From positions 1 to 64,000 of the IMG/VR virus record IMGVR_UViG_3300045051_000720: a stretch of 64,000 bases of DNA, one strand, 5' to 3'. Within the stretch, counting starts at the first letter, position 1. Each line of letters opens with the position of its first letter. This stretch comes from a virus. Under the pieces are notes generated by a model, which had not been told where the DNA came from, ran no database searches, and saw nothing but the letters and a program-made list of their open reading frames with translations. Positions 39,351 through 48,560 of this stretch are shown in pieces. The translations under genes were made by a program, and so were the position numbers.

Positions 39351-42300
39351 TAAGATGACCTCAGGTTAGACTGCGGGCGGAGCATGCCGCCCAGACGTTT
39401 CTGTTCCTCAATGGTCTGAAGCACGACCTGCTTGACCCGTGCGCCCATCGACTCGGCGAAGTGGCGATCCATGCCACCTCCACCCTGCGTGTTGGACGAG
39501 GTCGAGGTAGTGGAGTTGTCGTTGATCGTGACCCCAATACTGACGGCGGTGCCGCCACCACCAGAGATCGTGCCCATTGGGGTGGGCGTAGCCATCATGC
39601 TGGACACCGCGCCGCCCGTGTCGAGGCGGACTGATGTGAGTGGAGCATCCGGTTCTCCACCGAGAGACAGAGAAGCCAATGTCCCCGCCCCATATCGCTC
39701 GACCATCGGCTTGCGGATGACATACGAACCGGGCGAGAGACCCGCAAAGACATCATCGCGCACACCAGATCCGCCGCGCACCAGCCCGCCCGGCGCGAAC
39801 CGCGCCACGCCCGAGTTGATGGCACTGAGGTTGCGCTGGCCGATGCGTGACGCCTGCCGCGGGGGGAACACATACTCACCACCAGTCAGGAGGGTGGGAA
39901 TGGAACCTCCACCTGCGCGACCGATAGGGCCACCGTTGGCGTGGCCGGGAGATGGTGCAACACCCGGGGTCAATGGAGAGACAGAGGTCGTTCCGATGTT
40001 ACCGAGAAACATCCCCAACAAACTGACCACTGCCTTAGTAGCGAACGCGCGCGCTGATTCGCTGAGCACGCTCAGGATGAAGTCGCGGAACGCATCCTTG
40101 GCTTTCTTTGCGCCCGTGACGAAGTTGCCAAAGGCGTCCGAGAAACTGGTCGCCAAGCTATTCGCTACGTTGCGTCCCACGTCGGCGAAGTTACTGATCT
40201 CTTGACGTGCGCCCGCAAACACCGACTTGAATCCGCCTTGGAAGCTGTTAACGCTCTCTCCATACATGCCTTGGCGATCAGCTTGGCCAAAAACCGCTCC
40301 ACTCAGCATATCGCCTCGTACAAGGCGACCATTTGGTCCTCTTGCCACATCAATCGTCGCTTGGTCTGCGATGCGTGATTCATCAAACCCTTGACGTAAT
40401 GCTCCGGTCAAATAGGCCGCGGCCCCCGTAGGAGTCTTACGATAGTTCAGCTGGTCGACAAGCAGTTTATTCGTCGTATCGTTGACCTCAATCGCCTTCT
40501 GCTCAGTCTCGTCAAGGATCATCATCTGACGAATCAGCCCCTCCAATGCCTCGATGGTTTGCTTGCGCGTGTTATCGGCATCCTTGGCACCGCCGAACAT
40601 GTCGCCGCCCTTGCGGGCCTCTTCTAGCACCGACTGGAGGTCACCGATACTCTGCACTCCTACCAGCTTATCCTCGAAGAACGAGCGGTTCTTGACCCCA
40701 GCGCGACCGAGCATATCAATGATCGAACCCGTTCCCTCTTCCAGCGCGGAGGTGCGCTGCGCTCCATATTGGGCGCGGATGTTTTGTCGCCCAAACACGC
40801 CTTCGCGCATCAACCGCCCTACGTCCGTTACACCCGGCGCTTCCAGTGCAATCTGCTGGCGCGTCTGCATGATGCGCATCGCGGCCTCGGCATCGACCGA
40901 TTTGAGTTGGCCGCTCAGCTTGAATGATGCGCCCAGTGCAATGGACTCGGGGGCCAGCATCGGGCGCGGACCAGCCTTCTTCAGCCGCATGTCCTCGAAC
41001 GCCTTCATCGCTTGACGATCAGCAATCTCGCGGCTGATGGCGCCCCGCACCATGTCAGGGGTGCCAAACCCCTCGGTACCCGCGCGCTTGGAGAGGTCCA
41101 ACAGCTCAGTGTTTGACAGCCCCGCTATCTGCGCGCGATAGGCGTCGCGCCCCTTGCCGATGTTCTCAGAATCGCCGAACACCGTGCGCTGGCTGAACTC
41201 CGACGTGCTGGCGAAGGGGTTGAACAGCGAGAGGTACGTACCAAACCCTGTGCGCTTCTCCTGCGCGCCAGTCATGGCGATGCGCATGGCGCCTTGCGCA
41301 GACTCTTCTTCGGCGCGGTCGGACAGGATGCGAGTGGCTTCGGCACGGTTACCGTTCAAGATGAGACTACGGATCTGCGGGTCCGTGACTTTGCCAAGGC
41401 TAGCTTGTGATCGCTGTTGGAGGCGCAGAAGCTGTTTAGCGTTCAACCCACTCGCTTTGCCCTCGTTGAAGGTATCGATGTCCTCGAAGGCCTGAACCGT
41501 CGCGTCCATCTGTTCCTTGATCTTGGCGGTCTGTTTATTGACCTCCTCCGCGACTTCAGCGAGGCTCTTTTCGGCACGACTCAAAAACCCACTAATCGCA
41601 CCAGTCAGCCCACCGACCCCAGCTCCAACAAAAGTACCTATCGGACCAAACACACTACCAATCGACGCACCAATAGCTGCACCTTGTAGACCTCCACCAA
41701 TTGCGCCTGAAACTTGACCGGAGGCAGTACCCCCCTCACCTTGAGGAATAAACCCACTAGCGAGAGAACCAATTAATAGACCATTTTGGAGAGAGGAGGC
41801 GCGCCCAGCGCGACGCGAAGCGCGTGCGGCAATAGCATTATCAGCTAATACTTGTGCCTGTTCGGCTGCGCGGGTAGCCAAGGCCGCGTCCATCGCGGCT
41901 CGTTGGCGAGCACGGACTTCACCTTGGTGTAGGCCCGGAGTATTCTCATCAGGCGTGGAAGTCATTGGACGACCTCTTAGGTCCGTCATAACATAAGGCT
42001 GACCGCTCCACGGGCGTGATTCAATAATCGAACCCGGGCCACCCGCACGACGGGTAGAATCGGTAATGATCTTGAGAGCGTTGGCGCCCCTCGCTGTGTC
42101 AGCTTTAGCAAGGGCACTAGTCAGCGCCACGATGCTCTCAACGGTTTTGGCAATCTGCGCAGAGTTCCCGGTATATGCCCCAAGAAATTGACCAAACCCT
42201 TGACCCGTCGCGCTAGCGGTTGGCGTACTTGGTACTGCCGGGCTCATTGGCGCCCCCCACGGCTGACCCATTATCAATGGCGGATTGGGTCTGATGCGAT

Positions 42301-44293
42301 ATGATGGAGGGACGTTGTAATTGTTCGCCGCGTTGGGCAGGTATCCTTCTGCCGCCACAGGCGTACTGCCCGGCGGCAACCCGTGCCGCGTGATCATGTC
42401 GCGGTTGAGGATAGCTGGTCCCTTGGGTGTCGGAGCTACCCACTCGCTGCTGTTAGCCACGATGCCGCGCCCATCGCCACGCGCGAAGTTGGGCAGGTAT
42501 ACTGGTCGTGCGCCCGCAGGAGCACCACCGATTCCTCGCGCAATGGCTGATGCTTCCTCTCCAATCGGGATATACCCTCCTGCCGCCGAACCGGGGCGAT
42601 AAGCTGTACGTGTAGCCGCAGCGCCTAATTTAGCTTCTTGGGCAAGAATTGAAGCCTGTGCACCGCGTTTAATTCCAGCGATTTCAGCAACAAGGACCGC
42701 TTGTCGTTGTAATATCTCAAGGATGATCTTTTCCTGATCGGCTACCGTGCGCGCGGCCATATACCGCTTCTGTTCTTCCTCGGTTCCTTTCGTGAGCAAC
42801 TGATTGGTTCGCGAGATCGCTTCCGCCTCACCCACTGGTTGGAGCAGGCGCGATCCGACGTTGGACCGCGTCCCAATAGGCATCATCATGGTACCGGGCA
42901 TGAACATGTTGGCCCCAGCCTTGATGTCACCAGCGACTTCGGGTATGGTCTTGCGCAACAAACCCATTGCAGTGCGCAGAATAAATATCAAACCGGGACC
43001 CGCGAGAACGTTTCCTATACCCTTGAGGATGCTTTCACCGACATAAGCACCAAAATCCTTGGCGGGGTCGGTATCGCCCGTCGCTTTAGCATTCTTGAAC
43101 AGGTTAGCGACAATGTTACCCGTGCTAATACCCTCCATCAGAAGGGGCTTGAGCGAGAGACTCCCCACCACCGCCGCCATCTGTGTCGCGCTGGTCTTGA
43201 GGTTCTGTACCGACGTGGCGAGGGTGTCATTCAGCGCGGCGTTGCGGATGATGGCCTCGTTGGTCTGGTTGGCGGCAACCGCCGTGGCCTGATCCTTGAT
43301 GCCACTATTGCGACCCAGATCCTGCATCAGGGCCTTGAACTGGTTGATCTGGAACACACCCGCGCCGAGCTGCGCGACCTGCTGCTGGTTCTCGCGCGTC
43401 ATGTTCTTGTACGCGTCGGCGAGTGCGTTGAACACCTGCCCGGCGGACTTGGCGTTGCCCTCGGCGTCACGGATGCCCACGCCCAGTGCCTCTAGCTGAT
43501 CGAGGGTTGACGACCGCTCCAGCCGCGTGAAGATGGTCTTGAACGCGTTCGAGATGACCGCACCACCGCGCTGGGTGATTTGCTGCGCCGCCGTGATGTA
43601 GCCGATGAACTCGTCGATCGACAGCCCTGCGTCCGCCGCCACCGAGCCTGCACGCTGGAAAGCCTCGGCGAGATCTCGCGCCGACACGGCGAACCGCTGG
43701 TCCACCGCGACGAGCTTGTTGATGATGGTGGTCGTGTCCTCGCCCGCGCGCCCGTAGGTATTGACGGCGGCGGTGAGTGTTTCAACGGACTTGGCGGTGT
43801 CGAGTCCTGTCAAACGGGTCAGAATCATCGCGTCGCGCGTGCGTTTGAGGGTCTCCTGCACACCCAAACCCTGCCGCGACAGCTCCTCGGCAGCCTTGGC
43901 GACCTCATCGAAGGACTGACCCGTCTCGCGCGCGACGTTGAAGAGGGATTTGGAGAAGCTGTCTAGATTGCGGGCCGAGAGGGTGAAGATCGAGTTGATG
44001 CTGGCCATCCGTTTCTCGACGTTCACTGTCGCCTTGACCAGCTCGTTGAAGGCCCGTACGGTACCGTACACGATGCTGGCCGACGTGCCGAACGCGATGA
44101 CCCGGCGGTTGGAAAAGTCGAGGGACTGCTCGAACCGGCGCAGGTTGCCCGTCATCCCGCCCAGCGCGGCGTTGAAGGCTTTGTCGTTGATCGGGATCTT
44201 GAGCCCGCCCGTCCCCGTCGCGGCACGAATCTGCTTCTCCAGCGAGCTGGACAAGCCGACGAACTCCGCACTGATCTTGACGGTGGATGGCAT
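39350..44293 (-). CDS. Tail tape-measure protein
   Basis: 1647 residues, the longest gene. Residues ~60-340 match the TP901-type tape-measure core (INSIFTLSARNLDSFSKSLF, SFDEVAKAAEELSRQGL, FQINQFKALMQDLG). A Gly-rich hydrophobic membrane-like segment lies near residues ~855-910 (GAIGGGLQGAAIGASIGSVF). A helical region follows, then a C-terminal Gly/Pro-rich domain (LTGGEYVFPPRQASRIGQ) typical of tape-measure tails. It sets tail length and helps form the DNA channel. The coding DNA of the hydrophobic segment is more AT-rich than its surroundings. Confidence 0.9.
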   Translation of the reverse strand: MPSTVKISAEFVGLSSSLEKQIRAATGTGGLKIPINDKAFNAALGGMTGNLRRFEQSLDFSNRRVIAFGTSASIVYGTVRAFNELVKATVNVEKRMASINSIFTLSARNLDSFSKSLFNVARETGQSFDEVAKAAEELSRQGLGVQETLKRTRDAMILTRLTGLDTAKSVETLTAAVNTYGRAGEDTTTIINKLVAVDQRFAVSARDLAEAFQRAGSVAADAGLSIDEFIGYITAAQQITQRGGAVISNAFKTIFTRLERSSTLDQLEALGVGIRDAEGNAKSAGQVFNALADAYKNMTRENQQQVAQLGAGVFQINQFKALMQDLGRNSGIKDQATAVAANQTNEAIIRNAALNDTLATSVQNLKTSATQMAAVVGSLSLKPLLMEGISTGNIVANLFKNAKATGDTDPAKDFGAYVGESILKGIGNVLAGPGLIFILRTAMGLLRKTIPEVAGDIKAGANMFMPGTMMMPIGTRSNVGSRLLQPVGEAEAISRTNQLLTKGTEEEQKRYMAARTVADQEKIILEILQRQAVLVAEIAGIKRGAQASILAQEAKLGAAATRTAYRPGSAAGGYIPIGEEASAIARGIGGAPAGARPVYLPNFARGDGRGIVANSSEWVAPTPKGPAILNRDMITRHGLPPGSTPVAAEGYLPNAANNYNVPPSYRIRPNPPLIMGQPWGAPMSPAVPSTPTASATGQGFGQFLGAYTGNSAQIAKTVESIVALTSALAKADTARGANALKIITDSTRRAGGPGSIIESRPWSGQPYVMTDLRGRPMTSTPDENTPGLHQGEVRARQRAAMDAALATRAAEQAQVLADNAIAARASRRAGRASSLQNGLLIGSLASGFIPQGEGGTASGQVSGAIGGGLQGAAIGASIGSVFGPIGTFVGAGVGGLTGAISGFLSRAEKSLAEVAEEVNKQTAKIKEQMDATVQAFEDIDTFNEGKASGLNAKQLLRLQQRSQASLGKVTDPQIRSLILNGNRAEATRILSDRAEEESAQGAMRIAMTGAQEKRTGFGTYLSLFNPFASTSEFSQRTVFGDSENIGKGRDAYRAQIAGLSNTELLDLSKRAGTEGFGTPDMVRGAISREIADRQAMKAFEDMRLKKAGPRPMLAPESIALGASFKLSGQLKSVDAEAAMRIMQTRQQIALEAPGVTDVGRLMREGVFGRQNIRAQYGAQRTSALEEGTGSIIDMLGRAGVKNRSFFEDKLVGVQSIGDLQSVLEEARKGGDMFGGAKDADNTRKQTIEALEGLIRQMMILDETEQKAIEVNDTTNKLLVDQLNYRKTPTGAAAYLTGALRQGFDESRIADQATIDVARGPNGRLVRGDMLSGAVFGQADRQGMYGESVNSFQGGFKSVFAGARQEISNFADVGRNVANSLATSFSDAFGNFVTGAKKAKDAFRDFILSVLSESARAFATKAVVSLLGMFLGNIGTTSVSPLTPGVAPSPGHANGGPIGRAGGGSIPTLLTGGEYVFPPRQASRIGQRNLSAINSGVARFAPGGLVRGGSGVRDDVFAGLSPGSYVIRKPMVERYGAGTLASLSLGGEPDAPLTSVRLDTGGAVSSMMATPTPMGTISGGGGTAVSIGVTINDNSTTSTSSNTQGGGGMDRHFAESMGARVKQVVLQTIEEQKRLGGMLRPQSNLRSS

Positions 44294-44331
44294 GACCTTG
44301 GACGGCGACTGACGCCTTAAACCTGCCTAGC

Positions 44332-44338
44332 TATACAC
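44332..44338 (-). promoter_or_regulatory. Late promoter motif GTGTATA
   Basis: Minus-strand GGGTGTATAGCTAGG, 38 bases before the tape-measure start. Confidence 0.7.
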
Positions 44339-44346
44339 CCCGCCGA

Positions 44347-45306
44347 CTAGCCCGAACGGTTGTTCTTGACCAGCCAGCGGGCCAGTTCCACGCCACTGAG
44401 GTCGGATGGCGGGAGGGCAGTCATCTTCTGCTTCATCCCCATCTCCTTGATGTCGGTCGAGGTGAGCCCCACAGGTGACCTTCCCTCCATCGAGGCCTGA
44501 TTCTTCTGCATGATATACGCCTGCTCCAGCGCATCGGGGTCCACGCGTTTGTTGGGTGCGAGCTTGTTCAGGTCAGTGTGGTCAATCACCCCCTTCATGT
44601 AGCGCGCGATGTTCGCCAGCTTGACCTGATAGTAGGTCAGCTCACAGATGGGGCGCCCATAGAAGGCGTGGGCGTTGTCGGCGCAGAGGGTGTAGTACGA
44701 CACGAAGAAATCCTGCACCGCGAGGCGCCGCAGATTGGCGTCGGCACAGGGTTCGATGGCCGCGCGGTAGGCGTCGTGTAGCTTGTCCACTTGCGCGTCC
44801 TCAAGGTCCTCAAAGGCTTCCATCGACACCAACGGCTCGCGGAACGTGCTATCCGCGAATAGGTTATGGACAATGGAGTAGTCCTCGGCGCGCCGCCGAG
44901 CGTACAGCTCGACGGTCATACCGATCGCTGTGGCGCGCTCCATCAGCATCTGGGTCAGCTTCTTGCGCTCCTCGGCAGTCTGCTGGTCGTGGGACCGCAG
45001 CACCGAGGGGATACCAATGGTCTGCCGCCCCGCCTCAAGGCGCGCGATGTAGTCGCGCTGGGTGTCTATCGCCTTCTCACGGGCCTGATCCCACTGGCCC
45101 TTGGCGAACAGATAGGCTAGTCTCTGGGCCTCGGTCTGGGCACCCATCGCCGCCGCCTCGGCCTCGAAGCGATGCTGGATTAGGTCGAAATCGACGTGTT
45201 CGGCGTGGCCGAGGTGACGCACATAGAAGGGACGATCCGCATGGCCCAGCGAGTACCCGCGACACACATCGACGAACGCGCGGCGGAGTGTGTTGACATC
45301 AGTCAC
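44347..45306 (-). CDS. Tail assembly protein upstream of tape measure
   Basis: 319 residues from a GTG at 45,304-45,306, one base after the stop of the previous gene. Helical and charged (TFREPLVSMEAFEDLEDAQV; ANIARYMKGVIDHTDLNKLA). It sits in the second tail-assembly chaperone position. In many phages that product is made by frameshifting; here the gene has its own start and I see no slippery sequence at the junction. Confidence 0.55.
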   Translation of the reverse strand: MTDVNTLRRAFVDVCRGYSLGHADRPFYVRHLGHAEHVDFDLIQHRFEAEAAAMGAQTEAQRLAYLFAKGQWDQAREKAIDTQRDYIARLEAGRQTIGIPSVLRSHDQQTAEERKKLTQMLMERATAIGMTVELYARRRAEDYSIVHNLFADSTFREPLVSMEAFEDLEDAQVDKLHDAYRAAIEPCADANLRRLAVQDFFVSYYTLCADNAHAFYGRPICELTYYQVKLANIARYMKGVIDHTDLNKLAPNKRVDPDALEQAYIMQKNQASMEGRSPVGLTSTDIKEMGMKQKMTALPPSDLSGVELARWLVKNNRSG

Positions 45307-45307
45307 G

Positions 45308-46129
45308 TCAAGCGATCGGGGCGGCCGGAGGCGCCTCGGCCTTCGCCTCTTCCTTCATCTTCTCGGCGGCCTCGACTTGCTTGCGCCACTGGTCCTCGAT
45401 CTCGACGAAGTCTTCGGCCTTGTTCGCGCGGCCAAACAGGTACAGTTGCCAATAGAGACTCAGCTTCCCTCCATCCATGACCGCCTTGTACAGGTCATCA
45501 CCCGCGTCCTCCATATCTGCCGCGCGCTGCTCCTTCGCCGCGAAATCAGCACCTGTGAACAGAGGCTCGGGCTTGGCGTCGGGCGCGGCCTTGATGTAGG
45601 TCAGGAACAGCATCAGCCACGACAGGGCCTTCACCTGCATGTGGTTCTCGGCGGTGTACGCATACACCGACTGGTAAGCGGTGTTCAGGTCCTCCACCCG
45701 CTTCGCAAGGATGCTATACTCCAGCGCGAGCTTCGCCTTGCGCGCTTTCAATTCGTCGGTTTCTGGCTCATGATTGGCCGACAGACGCATATAGTCGTTG
45801 CTCAGCTCTTGGAGGCGCTGGTTCATCGCCGCGATGTTCTTGTCTTCGTCGCCCGAGAGAGGACTGTTCGCGTCCTTGGCCAGCTTCTGCTGCATGATCA
45901 CCTTGGGCAGGAGACCCAGCGTAATGGCCTCGTTGTAGGTGACCTGCTGGAACAGCGCGAGCGCCTGCTTTTCGGGGCGCGTGGGCTCCTTCAGCACGAC
46001 GGTGTGAGGAACGGGCTTGGTGACCTTCTTGGAGGTCGTGACGGTCTGGCCGTCCTCTTCGCGGGTGGATGTCTCGGTGACCTCGCGGTCGAGGTTGACG
46101 GTAAAGGAATGAAGGGTCTTGAAGGACAT
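45308..46129 (-). CDS. Tail assembly protein (first chaperone position)
   Basis: 273 residues starting MSFKTLHSFTVNLDREVTET. A short beta N-terminus is followed by helical segments (RPEKQALALFQQVTYNEAIT; ELKARKAKLALEYSILAKRV) and an acidic, Ala/Pro-rich C-terminus. Position two genes before the tape measure suggests a tail assembly chaperone, although it is longer than lambda G. Confidence 0.55.
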   Translation of the reverse strand: MSFKTLHSFTVNLDREVTETSTREEDGQTVTTSKKVTKPVPHTVVLKEPTRPEKQALALFQQVTYNEAITLGLLPKVIMQQKLAKDANSPLSGDEDKNIAAMNQRLQELSNDYMRLSANHEPETDELKARKAKLALEYSILAKRVEDLNTAYQSVYAYTAENHMQVKALSWLMLFLTYIKAAPDAKPEPLFTGADFAAKEQRAADMEDAGDDLYKAVMDGGKLSLYWQLYLFGRANKAEDFVEIEDQWRKQVEAAEKMKEEAKAEAPPAAPIA

Positions 46130-46131
46130 GG

Positions 46132-46605
46132 TTAGGAGGTGTGCCGCATCGCGGCATAGGCTTGGCAGTAGATACCGTGGGGGTTGGTTAAGTCGCGCAG
46201 CAGAGCCGTGACAAGGAAGATCATAAATACTCCCCCTACTGCCTCAGCGATACGTTGACGTTTGGTTGGGGATGCGCGCCCATAAACCTTGGCGACATCT
46301 TTGAGTACCGCCAAAGTTGCGCGAGGACGCCCCTTGCGTGTATACCCACTGACCCCCGCTACCGCTAAGACATTGGCGCGCCGGATGCGTGAGAACACGG
46401 TCTTGAGGACATTGCCAATCACCACGCCATTTCGCGAAGTGGCTTGTTTTGTAGCAGCAATGCAGGCGATTAGTTGGTCGACTGACACCCTTGCGTCATC
46501 GGCCGTAGATCCGATACGTCGTATGGCCTGAGCGAGGTCACGAGAAGACATGGCGAACCGCGCGTCTATAGCCGCCAATTTGTTGGTAATGTGTGAGGGA
46601 GGCAT
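46132..46605 (-). CDS. Stand-alone paralogue of the tape-measure core
   Basis: 157 residues that line up with tape-measure residues ~190-330: here ITNKLAAIDARFAMSSRDLA against IINKLVAVDQRFAVSARDLA there, then STADDARVSVDQLIACIAAT against SVAADAGLSIDEFIGYITAA, and finally GGVFMIFLVTALLRDL against GAGVFQINQFKALMQDL. The middle is shorter and more basic. It could be a degenerate duplication or a small inhibitor or nucleator of tape-measure assembly. It is an intact frame set between tail genes. Confidence 0.65.
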   Translation of the reverse strand: MPPSHITNKLAAIDARFAMSSRDLAQAIRRIGSTADDARVSVDQLIACIAATKQATSRNGVVIGNVLKTVFSRIRRANVLAVAGVSGYTRKGRPRATLAVLKDVAKVYGRASPTKRQRIAEAVGGVFMIFLVTALLRDLTNPHGIYCQAYAAMRHTS

Positions 46606-46607
46606 GG

Positions 46608-46964
46608 TCAGGAGAGACGTTTGAAGAGGTTACGGGCGACGCGGCGTAGCTTGGCCCAATAGTAGGTCGCGACCCAGACCACAGGATGACCCCACGGACG
46701 CACCTTGACCGTGGTGTGTTCCATCAGAGCGACCAGATCCGCGGGCGTGGCGATGGTCTCGACGACACAGCGCGAGCCAACGTCGCCGATCGATAATGAC
46801 CATGTTACGCTCTGCACCGCGCCGAGGCTGGTGCCATCCGACAGATGGACTTGGGTACTATAGGGACGACCATCCGCCGTGGACTGGATGAAGATATAGG
46901 ATTGGCCATTCGCCTTAACGGCGCTGGTGACATCGTTAGTGGGGGTGGGTGGGCGGGTGATCAT
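46608..46964 (-). CDS. Hypothetical tail-region protein
   Basis: 118 residues, with a beta-rich N-terminal part (SYIFIQSTADGRPYSTQVHL) and a hydrophobic/basic C-terminus (WVATYYWAKLRRVARNLFKR). The ATG overlaps the upstream stop (ATGA). No family recognised. Confidence 0.5.
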   Translation of the reverse strand: MITRPPTPTNDVTSAVKANGQSYIFIQSTADGRPYSTQVHLSDGTSLGAVQSVTWSLSIGDVGSRCVVETIATPADLVALMEHTTVKVRPWGHPVVWVATYYWAKLRRVARNLFKRLS

Positions 46965-47290
46965 TTGAAGGAAAGAGTGTATTGGTCAAGCTCTTGACAC
47001 ACGGCCCGCGTGCAGTCATTCCCGCGCCGAAGAATCGCGCGCCGGATGCGCTCGCCCTTCTCGTCCGTGAAGTGGTCAGCCAGTCCAACATGGACGTGGT
47101 ACTCGGGCGGCAGTGCCGCGTAGAGCTTCTCCAATGCTTCGTCATGTTCCTCGGCAAGCTGCTCGACGATCATCAGACACTCCTTGAACAGGGTCGTGAT
47201 GTGACGGCTGATCGTGAATTGCGCAGAGGCGCGCAGATCGAGCGTAGTGGGAACACCAACGGCGGCGTGAACGATTGTGGACTGAGACAT
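46961..47290 (-). CDS. Hypothetical tail-region protein
   Basis: 109 residues starting MSQSTIVHAAVGVPTTLDLR. The middle is helical and acidic (MIVEQLAEEHDEALEKLYAA). First gene of a unit that starts at a late motif 51 bases upstream. No recognised domain. Confidence 0.5.
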   Translation of the reverse strand: MSQSTIVHAAVGVPTTLDLRASAQFTISRHITTLFKECLMIVEQLAEEHDEALEKLYAALPPEYHVHVGLADHFTDEKGERIRRAILRRGNDCTRAVCQELDQYTLSFK

Positions 47291-47341
47291 ACCGGAACCT
47301 TGGACTGACCTGAGACCCGAGGGGTGGCCCTCGTGTAGGGC

Positions 47342-47348
47342 TATACAC
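47342..47348 (-). promoter_or_regulatory. Late promoter motif GTGTATA
   Basis: Minus-strand AGTGTATAGCCCTA in the gap after the LAGLIDADG gene, 51 bases before the start at 47,290. Confidence 0.6.
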
Positions 47349-47363
47349 TTACGGCGGGTGGGA

Positions 47364-48488
47364 TTATGCGGCGTAGGTTTTGCCTACGGTCCCAGCTGCG
47401 TGTGCAGAGGCGACTTCCTCGGGAGAGACAGCGACCCAATCAGGGTGATCCATTGTGGATGAAAGGATACGCGCAAGGCTATCACTACCCAACCCTACCA
47501 TCTCCTCAAAACGTCGCTTACCTTCGACCTCACATATCATCCCATCGGAGCGGCGTTTGATGTAGAAGACCGTTCCGGTACCTTTACGAGGACGCGCCAT
47601 AGCTTGTCTTCGGCGATCTTCGCGTTCGCGCTGAACGCGCGTTTCGTACTGCTCTATCAATCGGATGAGGTCCTGCCATTTAACCCACTTGCGTTCCATG
47701 CGAAAGGTACACCCCGAGTAGAGGTAGGCCATAACCTTCAAGATCTGTTGGTTGCCTAGTATCTTGAGGGTGTAATTGTTGTTCGCCCGCGTCTTGTGGC
47801 GTTTGACCAAGCGGTAGGTAATCCCACACACTCGTTTGAGGACTTCTCCATATCCCTCGCACAATTCGTGCGTACTAGTGATGGAGAACTCAGCGTTTCC
47901 AACAATACGGTCGTGGTCGGTACTGGGTTGAGCAATGTATAGACAACCATCACCCTCAAAATAGCCGAGGAGAAAGGAAGAAAGGTATTCGGGCGGGACC
48001 TGAGTAGAGGTAGGAAACTGGAGCGTGAACGTTTTGCGAGGAGTACAACCCAATGCGATGAGATCGGTGGCGAGTTGCTGACTAGTCATACGCAAAGTAC
48101 ATACGTCTTGCGCCGCCGCGGTGTTCCTATCTCGATAGGTGAAAGGATTAGTGCAACCCATTCGTTGGCGCAATATCTCCAAATAGTCCTTGTCTTGTTT
48201 TGCGAGAGATATCGTAGTGGTATGTTGACCGGCGTGACTGATATGCACGCAACCGTCTGCATATAAAAAGCCAAGAAGCTGCGCCTTATCATGAGAGTCA
48301 ATCCGCGCGAAATATGTTTCATCAAGCATGTACTGGCGTCGCGCCTCGGACGTAGATCTAGTCACTCCTGCCGACTTCAGTAGAGCAAACATACGATTGC
48401 GTGGTATTCCCGTCAGGCGAGCTAATACCTCCCCGTTCATATGGCGATGGACATAGAGGTCAATGATATCGGAGGTGCTGTATGACAT
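47364..48488 (-). CDS. LAGLIDADG homing endonuclease
   Basis: 374 residues from the ATG at 48,486-48,488 (MSYSTSDIIDLYVHRHMNGE). The N-terminus is a helix-turn-helix. Two LAGLIDADG helices carry the catalytic acids: LLGFLYADGCV and FLLGYFEGDGCL. Related in layout and wording to the enzyme at 62.9 kb (ETYF.RID...; LGC.P.KS/FTLQFPS). Inserted between the tube gene and the next tail unit. It has its own sigma70-type promoter with the -10 box 7 bases from the ATG, so the mRNA should be leaderless and expressed early, unlike the late genes around it. Confidence 0.9.
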   Translation of the reverse strand: MSYSTSDIIDLYVHRHMNGEVLARLTGIPRNRMFALLKSAGVTRSTSEARRQYMLDETYFARIDSHDKAQLLGFLYADGCVHISHAGQHTTTISLAKQDKDYLEILRQRMGCTNPFTYRDRNTAAAQDVCTLRMTSQQLATDLIALGCTPRKTFTLQFPTSTQVPPEYLSSFLLGYFEGDGCLYIAQPSTDHDRIVGNAEFSITSTHELCEGYGEVLKRVCGITYRLVKRHKTRANNNYTLKILGNQQILKVMAYLYSGCTFRMERKWVKWQDLIRLIEQYETRVQREREDRRRQAMARPRKGTGTVFYIKRRSDGMICEVEGKRRFEEMVGLGSDSLARILSSTMDHPDWVAVSPEEVASAHAAGTVGKTYAA

Positions 48489-48495
48489 AGGGAGT

Positions 48496-48524
48496 AGTAT
48501 AATGACGTTGACCGAACTAGACAA
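48496..48524 (-). promoter_or_regulatory. sigma70-type promoter TTGTCT-N17-TATACT
   Basis: Minus strand: TTGTCT (48,524-48,519), 17-base spacer, TATACT (48,501-48,496), then ACTCCCT and the ATG. The -35 box lies in the T-tract of the upstream terminator. Confidence 0.55.
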
Positions 48525-48552
48525 GAAAAGACGGCTCCGTGAAGAGCCGTCT
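48523..48552 (-). terminator. Rho-independent terminator
   Basis: Minus strand: AGACGGCTC, loop TTCACG, GAGCCGTCT, then TTTTCTT. A nine-pair stem directly after the tube gene at 48,561. Confidence 0.8.
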
Positions 48553-48560
48553 AGTGAAAA

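Noticed and set aside
45290-45320. Programmed frameshift between the two tail assembly genes
   Set aside because: The downstream gene has its own GTG one base after the upstream stop, and I see no slippery heptamer there.
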